Position numbers and translations under genes: made by a program. A DNA stretch of 11,247 bases from Thermaceae bacterium. GTDB taxonomy: Bacteria; Deinococcota; Deinococci; Deinococcales; Marinithermaceae. Shown here one piece after another: positions 1 through 5,761 of this stretch. Positions within the stretch are counted from its first letter, which is position 1. Every line of letters begins with the position of its first letter. The stretch is from positions 1 through 11,247 of the forward strand of contig WFXV01000079.1 in NCBI GenBank assembly GCA_015490435.1, given 5' to 3'. The notes beneath the pieces are model-generated. The model worked only from the letters and a program-made list of their open reading frames with translations, was not told where the DNA came from and made no database searches.

Positions 1-159
1 AAGCTGGTCGGCTACGAGGTCCTGATCTGGGACGGGCCCGCCGTGCTCTACCGGGGGCACGCGCGGACCCGGGCCCAGGCCGCCAGGCTCGCCGAGCACT
101 GGCGAAAGAAGCTCCTGCCTGAGGCGTTCCGGCGGGAGGAGAAGGAGGTGGAGGCGTGA
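1..159 (+). CDS. 3' end of an unrecognised small phage protein (partial)
   Basis: The frame is open from base 1 and ends at TGA 157-159, giving the last 52 residues; the start lies outside the window. The fragment begins KLVGYEVLIWDGPAVLYRG and ends in a basic, helix-forming tail rich in Arg, Lys and Glu. I do not recognise the family. The beta-strand-like first 20 residues followed by a charged helix resemble many small phage accessory proteins, but no motif assigns a function. The stop overlaps the GTG start of the next gene in a GTGA tetranucleotide, so it belongs to the same operon. A purine-rich GGAGGAG/GGAGGTGG stretch near its end provides the ribosome binding site for that next gene. 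Confidence 0.7.
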   Translation, partial: KLVGYEVLIWDGPAVLYRGHARTRAQAARLAEHWRKKLLPEAFRREEKEVEA

Positions 160-461
160 TCGCCCGCGGACTCGCCCTCCTCGCCGGGCTCAAGGCCAGG
201 CGGCCGGACCGGATCACCCACACCAACCGCGAGCACCTGGCCCGGGCCGTCGAGGCCCGGCGCCGGGAGCCCTCCGAGGCCGAGCGGATCGCCGCCCGGC
301 TTAGGGGGCTCGGCTACCAGGTGGCCTACGGCTGGGACCCCGACCTCGGCGACTTCGCCGAGGCGCGGGTAGAAGGCCGCCTGGTGGCGCTGGCCAACCG
401 GTGCGGTTCGGTCGAGGCGTGCCTGCGCGAGGTGGCGGGGGAGTTGGGGGTGGAGGTGTGA
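156..461 (+). CDS. Hypothetical phage protein, 101 aa
   Basis: The frame starts with GTG at 156, overlapping the previous stop as GTGA, and is preceded by AGGAGGTGGAGG, so this start is well supported. The protein is very basic in its first half (about residues 1-50, many Arg) and more acidic later, with a segment around LGYQVAYGWDPDLGDF that looks like a strand-turn-strand followed by a C-terminal helix. No catalytic or metal-binding motif is visible and I do not recognise it. It ends at TGA 459-461, overlapping the next gene start by four bases. GC content is extremely high, and different from the less GC-rich gene at 742-990. Confidence 0.7.
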   Translation: MIARGLALLAGLKARRPDRITHTNREHLARAVEARRREPSEAERIAARLRGLGYQVAYGWDPDLGDFAEARVEGRLVALANRCGSVEACLREVAGELGVEV

Positions 462-745
462 GCAAGCAGCGGCTTAGCAAAACGGTTGTGCAGCCAGACG
501 GGCGGGTCGTAGAGGTCGAGCTCGCCTCCGCCGACGAGGCCGCGCGGAAGGCTCCGAAGGGGCTGGAGTGGCTCGTCGAGCGCCTGGCGGAGCCTGCTTC
601 GGTGCGCCGCCTTCACCGGGAGACCGGCATTCCCAAGAGGCGTCTGCGCTCAGCGCTACATCACCTCATGGCGCTCGGACTCATCGAGCGCAGGCGCTTG
701 CCAGGAGGCGGCCATGTGTGGGTGGCGAAAGGAGGTAACGAGTGA
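458..745 (+). CDS. Small winged helix-turn-helix protein
   Basis: I choose GTG at 458 because it overlaps the previous stop as GTGA and is preceded by GGAGGTG; the frame runs further upstream to an ATG at 401, but that would lie deep inside the previous gene and add an improbable Gly-rich tail. The 95-residue product has a short N-terminal strand region (residues 1-25), then GLEWLVERLAEPASVRRLH, a recognition-helix-like ETGIPKRRLRSALHHLMALGLI, and a wing RRRLPGGGHVWV. This is the classic winged-helix pattern, so DNA binding is inferred. The target is unknown. It may regulate this early operon or assist recombination/replication. It ends in GTGA shared with the next gene. Confidence 0.72.
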   Translation: MSKQRLSKTVVQPDGRVVEVELASADEAARKAPKGLEWLVERLAEPASVRRLHRETGIPKRRLRSALHHLMALGLIERRRLPGGGHVWVAKGGNE

Positions 746-990
746 AGCACTTCTTTGCCCATGCGGCCTTGGAAGACGCGGCAGACAGTTTGAGAAAAGC
801 TCGTCGCGAGATAACCGAATACATCGCCGATAACGAAGAAGACCACAAATCGCGCTATCAGGCGCTTTTCCACATGACAAGGGCCATAGAGGAAGCGGAG
901 AAGGCCGCGTCGCTCATCGAGAGCGACGCCGAGAAGGAAGCGGAACTGTTGGCCGAAGACATGGCGCCTGCCGAGGAGGGCAACGAATGA
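742..990 (+). CDS. Small helical (coiled-coil-like) hypothetical protein, 82 aa
   Basis: The frame starts at GTG 742 (GTGA overlap with the previous stop; AAAGGAGGTAACGAG lies just upstream, a near-perfect ribosome binding site) and ends at TGA 988-990. The product is almost entirely helical and acidic, with Glu/Asp/Ala/Lys-rich heptad-like stretches from about residue 10 to 75, and no Cys or Gly-rich motif. I do not recognise it. By my count GC over 781-900 is about 51 percent, far below the neighbouring genes, and it uses codons such as AGA, TTG and GAA that they avoid. This suggests it was acquired separately from the rest of the operon. It may be an adaptor or inhibitor protein, but nothing shows this. 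Confidence 0.68.
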   Translation: MKHFFAHAALEDAADSLRKARREITEYIADNEEDHKSRYQALFHMTRAIEEAEKAASLIESDAEKEAELLAEDMAPAEEGNE

Positions 991-1178
991 TCCCCCTCTG
1001 GCTCGCCATCCTAATCGCCTTCGGCGCCGCGTGGTTCGGTTTCTTCCTCGCCGCCCTGCTCTGCGCGGCGAGGTGTGGGGACGAAGGGCTCGAGATCCGG
1101 GAGCGGGCGGGCCTCGAGGTGGAGCTGGACCCGCTGATGAAAAGCAAAGAGGCGGGCGAAGAGCCCGCCAGGAGGTGA
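987..1178 (+). CDS. Small single-span membrane protein, 63 aa
   Basis: ATG at 987 overlaps the previous stop as ATGA, and GAGGAGGG upstream serves as ribosome binding site. Residues about 4-29 form one hydrophobic segment (PLWLAILIAFGAAWFGFFL, then AALLCAA), followed by a charged cytoplasmic-type tail rich in Glu, Arg and Lys. This is the pattern of a small type I or III membrane protein with its N-terminus outside. No family is recognised. It lies three bases upstream of the RecT gene, whose ribosome binding site (CAGGAGGTGA) is inside its last codons, so the two are co-expressed. Holin function is unlikely given its single span and position among early genes. Confidence 0.65.
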   Translation: MIPLWLAILIAFGAAWFGFFLAALLCAARCGDEGLEIRERAGLEVELDPLMKSKEAGEEPARR

Positions 1179-1181
1179 ATC

Positions 1182-2156
1182 ATGGGCGAACTAGTCCAGA
1201 AACAGGCTACCACACTCACGCCTACGGCGGCGGAGGCCGCCGAGCTTGCCCGCACGAAGATCTTCGCGGGCATCCCGGATGACGAGGTGAAGCTGGCCCT
1301 GGCGATCGCCGGGCGGTACGGGCTCGACCCGCTTCTCCGGCACCTGGTGCTGATCCCCGGCGGCAAGAACCGCCGCTACAACGTCTACATCACCCGCGAC
1401 GGCCTGCTCCACATCGCCCACACCAGCGGGAAGCCGTGGAGCATCGAGATCGACGAGCCCCAAAAGCGGGAGAACCCCTACACCGGCAAAGAGGACATCT
1501 ACCTCAAGGGCCGGGTGAAGGTGCTCGACCCGGCCACCGGGCAGACCCAGGTCTTCGAGGGCGGGGTCTGGTTCAGCGAATACAACGCCGGCCAGGGGTC
1601 CTGGAAGACCCACCCGGCGGCGATGCACCAGAAGGTGCTCGAGGTCTACCTCCTGCGCCGTGCCTTCGACGTGGCTCTGACCCCGATCGAGGAGATGGAC
1701 CGGGTGCAGGCGGTGCAGGCGCAGCCGGCTGCGGCCGTGCCCGTCGAGGCCGAGCCGGTCGAGCCCAGACCCGAGGCGGCGCAGCGCGGGCCGGAGCCCA
1801 TCACCCCGGCCCAGCTCACCAAGCTCAAGGCCACCCTCAACGACCTGGGGCTCACCAACGGCGAGTGGCGGGAGGTCGCTCTCCGGCTCTCCTCGATGGT
1901 GGTGGGCCGCGAGCTCTCAACTTCGAAGGAGCTGACCAAGGAGGAGGCCTCCAAGCTGATCGACTACCTGGAGACCCTGAAGGGCGCCCTCGCCGAGGCT
2001 GGGGTAAAGGACCGGCTGGAGTCGGCCAACTACCTCGCCCGGATGGCCGAGGCCGGGGCGGTCCCGCCCACCAGCGCCGAGGAGCTGAGGAAGGACCTCG
2101 AGGCCTTCCGCGCGGTGAGCGCCGATCCGCGCGAGGAGCTCTTTGGGGAGGTGTAG
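1182..2156 (+). CDS. recT: RecT/Bet-type single-strand annealing recombinase
   Basis: The 324-residue protein matches the RecT/Redbeta phage recombinase family, which anneals complementary single strands during phage recombination and replication. Recognisable parts are the segment around residues 44-80 (AGRYGLDPLLRHLVLIPGG, then YNVYITRDGLLHIAH), the core strands near 106-135 (DIYLKGRVKVLDP, FEGGVWFSEYN), and MHQKVLEVYLLRRAF near 148-162, equivalent to the conserved M-x-x-K-x-x-E-x-x-x-x-R-x-A-F helix of the family. An Ala/Pro/Val linker (about 176-206) joins a charged helical C-terminal domain (207-324). ATG 1182 follows a strong AGGAGG site. No partner 5'-3' exonuclease (YqaJ or RecE type) or single-strand-binding protein is seen in the window; either may lie upstream. 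RusA further along completes a recombination set. Confidence 0.92.
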   Translation: MGELVQKQATTLTPTAAEAAELARTKIFAGIPDDEVKLALAIAGRYGLDPLLRHLVLIPGGKNRRYNVYITRDGLLHIAHTSGKPWSIEIDEPQKRENPYTGKEDIYLKGRVKVLDPATGQTQVFEGGVWFSEYNAGQGSWKTHPAAMHQKVLEVYLLRRAFDVALTPIEEMDRVQAVQAQPAAAVPVEAEPVEPRPEAAQRGPEPITPAQLTKLKATLNDLGLTNGEWREVALRLSSMVVGRELSTSKELTKEEASKLIDYLETLKGALAEAGVKDRLESANYLARMAEAGAVPPTSAEELRKDLEAFRAVSADPREELFGEV

Positions 2157-2158
2157 CA

Positions 2159-2190
2159 CGCATGGGGGGCTTTAGCCCCCCATGCGCTTT
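2159..2190 (+). terminator. Perfect 12-bp hairpin after recT, probable terminator or attenuator
   Basis: Arms CGCATGGGGGGC (2159-2170) and GCCCCCCATGCG (2175-2186) pair perfectly around a TTTA loop, starting two bases after the recT stop. Only CTTT follows, so the U-tract is poor. It may act as a weak terminator that lowers read-through into the replication genes, or as an mRNA-stabilising 3' structure. The next gene starts nine bases beyond it. Confidence 0.6.
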
Positions 2191-2194
2191 GGCC

Positions 2195-2545
2195 ATGCGA
2201 ACCGTTCAGCCGATCTCCGAAGCCGAACTTACCCGAGCGGTGCAGCTCTTGCAGGAGCGGGGTGCCTGGGGCATTCCGCGGGAGGAGTTTGCTCGCCTAT
2301 TTGGCTCCGATCGAAGGGGACGGGCCATCATGGCCGAACTCCGGAAGCGAGGACGAGCGGCGGTGGTCGTTGCTAACGGACCTAGCGGTAAGGAGGTCTA
2401 CCGCCTCCCGCAGAGCGAAGCGGAGTACCGGCAGTTCCGGGCGCAGATCATCAGCCGAATCCGGGAACTCGAGGCCTCGCTTGCAGGAATGGAACAGGCC
2501 TGGAAGGAGGGCGGCGTGCGCGTCGCCCAGGAGCGACTGCTTTAG
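2195..2545 (+). CDS. Small winged-helix-like protein with C-terminal coiled coil
   Basis: The 116-residue product starts at ATG 2195; an in-frame ATG at 2162 lies inside the hairpin and would add an odd Gly/Pro-rich tail, so I reject it. No clear ribosome binding site precedes 2195, which makes the start somewhat uncertain. Residues about 10-72 look like a winged helix: a helix AELTRAVQLLQERG, IPREEFARLFG, a recognition-helix-like DRRGRAIMAELRKRG and two strands AAVVVANG and KEVYRLP. Residues 76-104 form a probable coiled coil. It resembles small phage DNA-binding proteins but I cannot name a family. It lies ten bases upstream of the replication initiator and may regulate it or bind the same region. 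Confidence 0.68.
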   Translation: MRTVQPISEAELTRAVQLLQERGAWGIPREEFARLFGSDRRGRAIMAELRKRGRAAVVVANGPSGKEVYRLPQSEAEYRQFRAQIISRIRELEASLAGMEQAWKEGGVRVAQERLL

Positions 2546-2555
2546 GAGGTGTGCG

Positions 2556-3518
2556 ATGTCGATCCGTTCGATGATGATCGAACTCAACCAAAGGCCGGTG
2601 AGCTATTACCCGATTTACCGGAAGCTCACCGGCCGGCTCACGGCCGGGGTCCTGCTCTCGCAGATCCTCTTCCACTGGAGCTACTGGGCGCAGCACGAGG
2701 GGCGCGACAAGTTCCACCTCACCGACGCCCAGCTCATGGAGGAGACCGGCCTCACGCCGGACGAGTTCAAGCTCGCCAAGCGGGCGCTCAAGGCGCTCAG
2801 CTTCCTCAAGATCACCCGCGAGGGGGTTCCGGCTAAGACGTACTACGAGGTGGACGCTGAAGCGCTCGCTCAGGCGATCCGCGACCTCGAAGCCGACACC
2901 GGCAAAACCCGCGAACTTGATGGTGGGAATCACCCAAGCCAGATGGTGGAAATCCCACCAACTAGATTGGGGGTTTATCAGCAAACTATAAATACAGAGA
3001 CTCCAGCAGAGACTCCAACAGAGAATAAAAGCACCAGCCCTGCAGTACTACAGGAGCACGTTATTGGCCACGAACTGGTGGCCACCGCAGGGCAGCGGCA
3101 GGAAGAAAACCTAAGCGAGGAGCTTGAGCGAAGAAGGGCGGAGAGCGTTGAACAAAAGCTCCGCCGGCGCCGTGCCGAAGCGCACCGCCGGGTGGCTCAG
3201 GCGGTGCTTGAGCCGGGTACCGAAGACGCGCGGCTCCTTTGGGCGCGCTTCGTGGAGCTCACGCGTGTAAACGGCGAGCGAAGTTTTCAGGCGTGGCTCG
3301 ACGAGCAAGTGCAGCCGGAGCTCGAGCGCCTGGGTCCAGAACGCTTCCGCGAGGCTCTGGCCGAGGCTGTAGCGCGGGCCTCGAGTCCCGACGTGCGGAG
3401 TCCGCCGGCGCTGATCATGCGGGTGCTGCGCGATGCCTCGGCGCCGGAGGCGGCGCCACCGCAGGACCCCGAGGACTTCCTTGGCTGGCTTGAGCAGAGA
3501 GCGGGGGGTAAGGCGTGA
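2556..3518 (+). CDS. Phage replication initiator (winged-helix replication protein)
   Basis: ATG 2556 follows AGGAGG with a six-base spacer, giving 320 residues. The N-terminal domain (about 9-105) has the pattern typical of phage replication initiators: RLTAGVLLSQILFHWSYW, then DAQLMEETGLTPDEFKLAKRALKALSFL, and VPAKTYYEVD, a winged helix that ends with the family-typical AKTYY strand. A polar linker (about 120-165) rich in Thr, Pro, Glu and Asn is encoded by unusually AT-rich, repetitive DNA, a probable internal replication origin. A charged coiled coil (about 182-212) and a helical C-terminal domain (about 213-320) follow, likely for oligomerisation or helicase recruitment. No helicase loader or helicase gene is recognised nearby. 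The role is inferred from architecture and context. Confidence 0.8.
   Translation: MSIRSMMIELNQRPVSYYPIYRKLTGRLTAGVLLSQILFHWSYWAQHEGRDKFHLTDAQLMEETGLTPDEFKLAKRALKALSFLKITREGVPAKTYYEVDAEALAQAIRDLEADTGKTRELDGGNHPSQMVEIPPTRLGVYQQTINTETPAETPTENKSTSPAVLQEHVIGHELVATAGQRQEENLSEELERRRAESVEQKLRRRRAEAHRRVAQAVLEPGTEDARLLWARFVELTRVNGERSFQAWLDEQVQPELERLGPERFREALAEAVARASSPDVRSPPALIMRVLRDASAPEAAPPQDPEDFLGWLEQRAGGKA
2919..2960 (+). repeat. Two iteron-like repeats, 23 bp apart
   Basis: GATGGTGGGAATCACCCA (2919-2936) and GATGGTGGAAATCCCACCA (2942-2960) start 23 bp apart and share the core GATGGTGGRAATC. Each has dyad symmetry; in the second, TGGTGG (2944-2949) mirrors CCACCA (2955-2960) around a five-base centre. 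They could be initiator binding sites. Confidence 0.6.
2995..3030 (+). repeat. Three tandem 12-bp units in the initiator linker
   Basis: CAGAGACTCCAG (2995-3006) and CAGAGACTCCAA (3007-3018) differ at one base; a third, degenerate copy CAGAGAATAAAA (3019-3030) follows. They encode the ETPA/ETPT-type linker of the initiator and leave it AT-rich at the right-hand end. They could be iterons or simply a duplicated linker codon block. Confidence 0.65.
3065..3084 (+). repeat. Inverted repeat with 7-bp arms next to the candidate origin
   Basis: TGGCCAC (3065-3071) and GTGGCCA (3078-3084) are perfect inverted copies around a six-base centre GAACTG. It lies inside the initiator gene just right of the AT-rich stretch and could be a protein binding site or hairpin. 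Confidence 0.5.
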
Positions 3519-3907
3519 GCGGTTTGATTCGCCAGATCGTCGAGGTCGGCCGCGTCGAGCTTCGCTGCCCGTACTGCGAGGCCGGTCACGAGTACGGCGA
3601 GCACGTCATTCCCCCGGACGACTGCTGCCCACCGCGGGCACTGGATCAGCTCGCTTGGATGGTCGAGTACCTGCAGCATCCGGCCCAAGTCAAGCGCCTG
3701 GACGCGGGCGACGCGGAGGTCCTCGAGCTTGCGGATACTGCCCGGAATTTGCGGCACGTGCTCCGCCGGATGGAGGCAGAAACCCCCGGCGCCTTGCAGT
3801 ACGCGGTTTCCGCCGTCGAGGAACGCTATGGCCGATCCGACCGGCGCGCATCGGCCGCACGCAGAATTGCGGCCACCCTTGGGCGCATCGAGGGGGCGGC
3901 AAGGTGA
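3515..3907 (+). CDS. Cys/His-rich hypothetical protein, possible zinc binder
   Basis: GTG 3515 overlaps the initiator stop as GTGA and GGGGGTAAGGC lies upstream. The 130-residue product has a Cys/His cluster in its first 40 residues: C18-x2-C21 (CPYC), H25, H30 and C37-C38, enough to bind a zinc ion. The rest (about 42-130) is helical: LDQLAWMVEYLQ, a DTARNLRHVLRRME helix, and a C-terminal SDRRASAARRIAATLG basic helix. I do not recognise the family. Its coupling to the initiator suggests a role in replication or its regulation, but nothing in the sequence proves this. It ends at TGA 3905-3907, overlapping the next start. Confidence 0.68.
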   Translation: MSGLIRQIVEVGRVELRCPYCEAGHEYGEHVIPPDDCCPPRALDQLAWMVEYLQHPAQVKRLDAGDAEVLELADTARNLRHVLRRMEAETPGALQYAVSAVEERYGRSDRRASAARRIAATLGRIEGAAR

Positions 3908-4710
3908 GTCGCGAGCGTATCTGTGGCCGCAGCGCGGGCAACTACCTGCCGGTGCGCGACGTGGCCGAGATCGCTGGGGTGCACCCGCGGGCGGTGCATG
4001 AGTGGATCAGGAACCACGGATACCGAAAATGCCCGCATTTTCAGATTCGTAGGGGCACCGCTTACGTCCTGACCTCCGTTGCCGACGAGTACCTGGCCGG
4101 CGGCGGAGCTCCACGCGTGCCCGAGCGGCCGAAGGGCTGGGTGCCCCTTGAGATCGCGATAGAGCAGAGCGGGTTCAACCGCACCTGGTGGTGGAGCCGA
4201 ATCCGCCGCGGCGAGATCCGTGCGGTCCGCTGGCGGCGGGCGGTGCTCGTGCATCCCCGGGATGTCGAGGCCGAGCTGGAGGAGGCCAAGCGGATCCTCC
4301 CGCCGCCCGGGTGGGTCCTGCTCAGCGAGCTGAGCCAAAAGGCCGGAATCACCCTCACCACCCTCAAACAGCGGGCCATGCGCATGGGCATCCGGTGGCG
4401 GATCTACGCGCACCCCAGGACCCACTCGGATGCCGCTTACGTCCGCGAATCGGACGCGCGGCGCCTGCTCGAAGCGGGCCTCCCGCCCCCGCCGCCTGGG
4501 TGGGTGCCCTACTCGCGGCTGGTGAGGGGGCTTGTTTCGTCGCCGTCGGTGGTCTCGGACTGGCTTCGGAAGCGGGGCTATCCGGTGGTCAGGGCCCTGC
4601 ATCCGGACGGCAACGCCGCCGGCTACTGCCCGCCGGAGGCCTGGGAAGCGTGGCTCGAGATGCGTCGGCGGACGGGGAAGCAGGCGATCGGTCTGGCGGA
4701 GGTGGCGTGA
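3904..4710 (+). CDS. Protein of four tandem helix-turn-helix (MerR/excisionase-like) units
   Basis: GTG 3904 overlaps the previous stop as GTGA and follows GGGGGCGGCAAG. The frame is open further upstream, but that would sit inside other genes. The 268-residue protein shows four similar units of about 50-58 residues: 14-66 (YLPVRDVAEIAGVHPRAVHEW), 78-128 (GWVPLEIAIEQSGFNRTWWW), 136-192 (GWVLLSELSQKAGITLTTLK) and 199-256 (GWVPYSRLVRGLVSSPSVVSDWL). Each has a helix, a turn, a second helix, a basic strand region and a closing helix such as VHPRDVEAELEE or CPPEAWEAWLEM, like the winged helices of MerR or excisionase proteins. Pro-rich linkers (PPPG, PPPPPG) separate units 2-4. DNA binding along an extended or repeated site is inferred; I know no named family with this arrangement. 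Confidence 0.75.
   Translation: MSRERICGRSAGNYLPVRDVAEIAGVHPRAVHEWIRNHGYRKCPHFQIRRGTAYVLTSVADEYLAGGGAPRVPERPKGWVPLEIAIEQSGFNRTWWWSRIRRGEIRAVRWRRAVLVHPRDVEAELEEAKRILPPPGWVLLSELSQKAGITLTTLKQRAMRMGIRWRIYAHPRTHSDAAYVRESDARRLLEAGLPPPPPGWVPYSRLVRGLVSSPSVVSDWLRKRGYPVVRALHPDGNAAGYCPPEAWEAWLEMRRRTGKQAIGLAEVA
4025..4042 (+). repeat. AT-rich palindrome with 8-bp arms
   Basis: GAAAATGC (4025-4032) and GCATTTTC (4035-4042) are perfect inverted copies separated by CC, inside the first unit of the multi-HTH gene. The two-base centre favours a DNA operator over an RNA hairpin. One such palindrome could arise by chance in a window this size. Confidence 0.35.
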
Positions 4711-4976
4711 TGCGGGGCTTCGTTCTGGTGGAGATCCGCCCCTATCCCTGGCCCCTGGACAAGCGCGGAGAGCACCGGCTGTGGGAGCTCCAGCTCGCCA
4801 CCGAGGAGATTCTCCACGAGTACGCGGAGGACCTCATGGCCCGTGGGTTTGGGATTCGGGAAGTGGAGGCCAAGAAGCCCAAGGTGGTCTGGGGGGACAC
4901 CGGGCTTGAGGTCTGGGTGGTCGAGGAGCTTGCCGTGGCACTCGGCTACCGCGTCCGATGCGAGGAGGCGGCATGA
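4710..4976 (+). CDS. Hypothetical protein, 88 aa
   Basis: ATG 4710 shares one base with the previous stop (TGATG) and GGCGGAGGTGG lies just upstream, so the start is firm. The small product has an N-terminal strand VLVEIRPYPWPLD, a helix around RLWELQLATEEILHEYAED, a strand region IREVEAKKPKVVW and a final helix plus strand EELAVALGYRVR. This alpha/beta pattern with Trp-rich patches suggests a compact folded domain, but I do not recognise it and see no catalytic residues. It is coupled at both ends to its neighbours and is probably a phage accessory protein expressed with the replication genes. Confidence 0.65.
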   Translation: MRGFVLVEIRPYPWPLDKRGEHRLWELQLATEEILHEYAEDLMARGFGIREVEAKKPKVVWGDTGLEVWVVEELAVALGYRVRCEEAA

Positions 4977-5218
4977 ACATCGCTCCTAAAGCCCTGTTAT
5001 GGGCCTTCCTGGACATCGTTCTGGCCCTTTTGAACCTCGCGGCGGCCGGCGCTGCCGCCGCGTTCGCGCGGGCGCTCGTGCAGGAGGGGCGGCCGGGCCT
5101 GCTCCGCTCGCTCCTGGCCCTGGCCTTCTCAGCGCTCGCGGTGGCGCTCTTGATCCTGGCGGTGATCCTGGCCGTGCTCGGCCTGGGCACGGCGTGGCGA
5201 GGGGGGTGGATTTGGTGA
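4973..5218 (+). CDS. Small two-span membrane protein, 81 aa
   Basis: ATG 4973 overlaps the previous stop as ATGA and GAGGAGGCGG is the ribosome binding site. There are two hydrophobic segments, about residues 7-33 (starting ALLWAFLDIVLALLNLAAAG) and 44-74 (LLRSLLALAFSALAVALLIL onward), joined by a short charged loop (RALVQEGRPG). The C-terminus (TAWRGGWIW) is aromatic. Two spans in 81 residues is compatible with a holin-like protein, but it lies in the replication block rather than a lysis cassette and no endolysin is near, so I call it only a small membrane protein. It may exclude superinfecting phage or anchor replication proteins; neither is shown. Confidence 0.65.
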   Translation: MNIAPKALLWAFLDIVLALLNLAAAGAAAAFARALVQEGRPGLLRSLLALAFSALAVALLILAVILAVLGLGTAWRGGWIW

Positions 5219-5421
5219 GGCGGTACCACGTGCGTGTGAGCAACATAAAGTCATGGCTCAAGTGGTTCAGGTGCGATGTCCTTGGCTGGCATGATCCGAC
5301 CCCGAGCCGCATAGAACACCTTGGGTACGACAACAAAGCGTCGGTGTGCATCCATTGCGGGCGGAAAATTCTGTGGAGCAGTAGCGGCTGGTTTGCGCCC
5401 AGGAGGGGGGATGGGTGTTAG
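5215..5421 (+). CDS. Small zinc-knuckle protein, resembling DUF1660-type phage proteins
   Basis: I favour GTG 5215, which overlaps the previous stop as GTGA and is preceded by GAGGGGGGTGG at a six-base spacing; in-frame GTG codons at 5230 and 5236 are alternatives. The 68-residue product has C20, H26, C45 and C48 in the arrangement WFRCDVLGWH ... CIHCGRK, close to the C-x5-H ... C-x2-C(G) pattern of short phage proteins grouped as DUF1660. A structural zinc site is inferred. Function is unknown. The DNA is less GC-rich than its neighbours around 5221-5360. Its last 11 bases overlap the RusA start. Confidence 0.65.
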   Translation: MRRYHVRVSNIKSWLKWFRCDVLGWHDPTPSRIEHLGYDNKASVCIHCGRKILWSSSGWFAPRRGDGC

Positions 5422-5761
5422 GTTCACCCTCCCCTGGCCCCCGAGGAGCGGCAATCACCAGCACGGCCAGCGCTCCGGCAAGCGCTACCTGACCCCGGAG
5501 ATCCGCGCCTACCGCGCCGAGGTGTGGGCGCTGCTGGCCCGGGCGCCGAGGCCGGAGGGGCGGGTGGGACTCCGGTTCACGCTCTACCCGCCGGACAGGA
5601 GGGCCCGCGATGGGGACAACGTCCTGAAGGTGGTGATGGACGCGCTCGTGGCCGGCGGATGGTTGCCGGACGACTCGAACAAGACGATCGCCTGGCTCAC
5701 CTACGTGTGGGCCGAGCCCGTGAAGGGCGGGCGGATCGAGGTGGAGGTGAGGGAAGCTTGA
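5411..5761 (+). CDS. rusA: RusA-family Holliday junction resolvase
   Basis: ATG 5411 follows AGGAGGGGGG. The 116-residue protein has the usual RusA length and motifs. It begins with the family strand VRFTLPWPPRSGN, then RDGDNVLKVVMDALVAGGWL, then PDDSNKTIAWL. D67, D69, K73 and D88 have the same spacing as D70, D72, K76 and D91 of E. coli RusA, the metal-binding and catalytic residues. RusA cuts four-way DNA junctions formed during recombination, acting as a dimer in the cytoplasm. In phages it resolves branched replication or RecT-made intermediates before packaging, which fits its place here between replication genes and the terminase. It ends in TTGA shared with the following gene. Confidence 0.95.
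   Translation: MGVRFTLPWPPRSGNHQHGQRSGKRYLTPEIRAYRAEVWALLARAPRPEGRVGLRFTLYPPDRRARDGDNVLKVVMDALVAGGWLPDDSNKTIAWLTYVWAEPVKGGRIEVEVREA

Larger units (their letters stand above)
2919..3084 (+). other. Candidate phage replication origin inside the initiator gene
   Basis: This stretch combines two 23-bp-spaced near-identical repeats with dyad symmetry, an AT-rich segment (2941-3030, about 41 percent GC by my count, in a region above 60 percent), three tandem 12-bp units and a 7-bp-arm inverted repeat. TTATCAGCA at 2975-2983 matches a DnaA box (TTATCCACA) at seven of nine positions. Lambda O and related initiators carry their iterons and AT-rich unwinding element inside the initiator gene, in the linker between domains, which is exactly the position here. 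Function as an origin is inference. Confidence 0.55.

Noticed and set aside
401..457. Upstream ATG extension of the winged-helix gene
   Set aside because: It would overlap the previous gene by about 60 bases and adds a Gly-rich segment encoded by ribosome binding site DNA; GTG 458 fits the operon's GTGA overlap pattern.
2162..2194. Alternative start at ATG 2162 for the small gene after recT
   Set aside because: It lies inside the hairpin and adds an unlikely Gly/Pro-rich tail. ATG 2195 is preferred, though it also lacks a clear ribosome binding site.
3826..4602. Minus-strand open frame of 258 codons
   Set aside because: It is antisense to the four-unit HTH gene; the Arg/Pro/His-rich product has no motif or ribosome binding site, while the plus-strand frame has coupled start and stop overlaps.
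4973..5218. Two-span membrane protein as a holin
   Set aside because: There is no endolysin nearby and the gene is embedded in the replication block, so lysis function is not supported.
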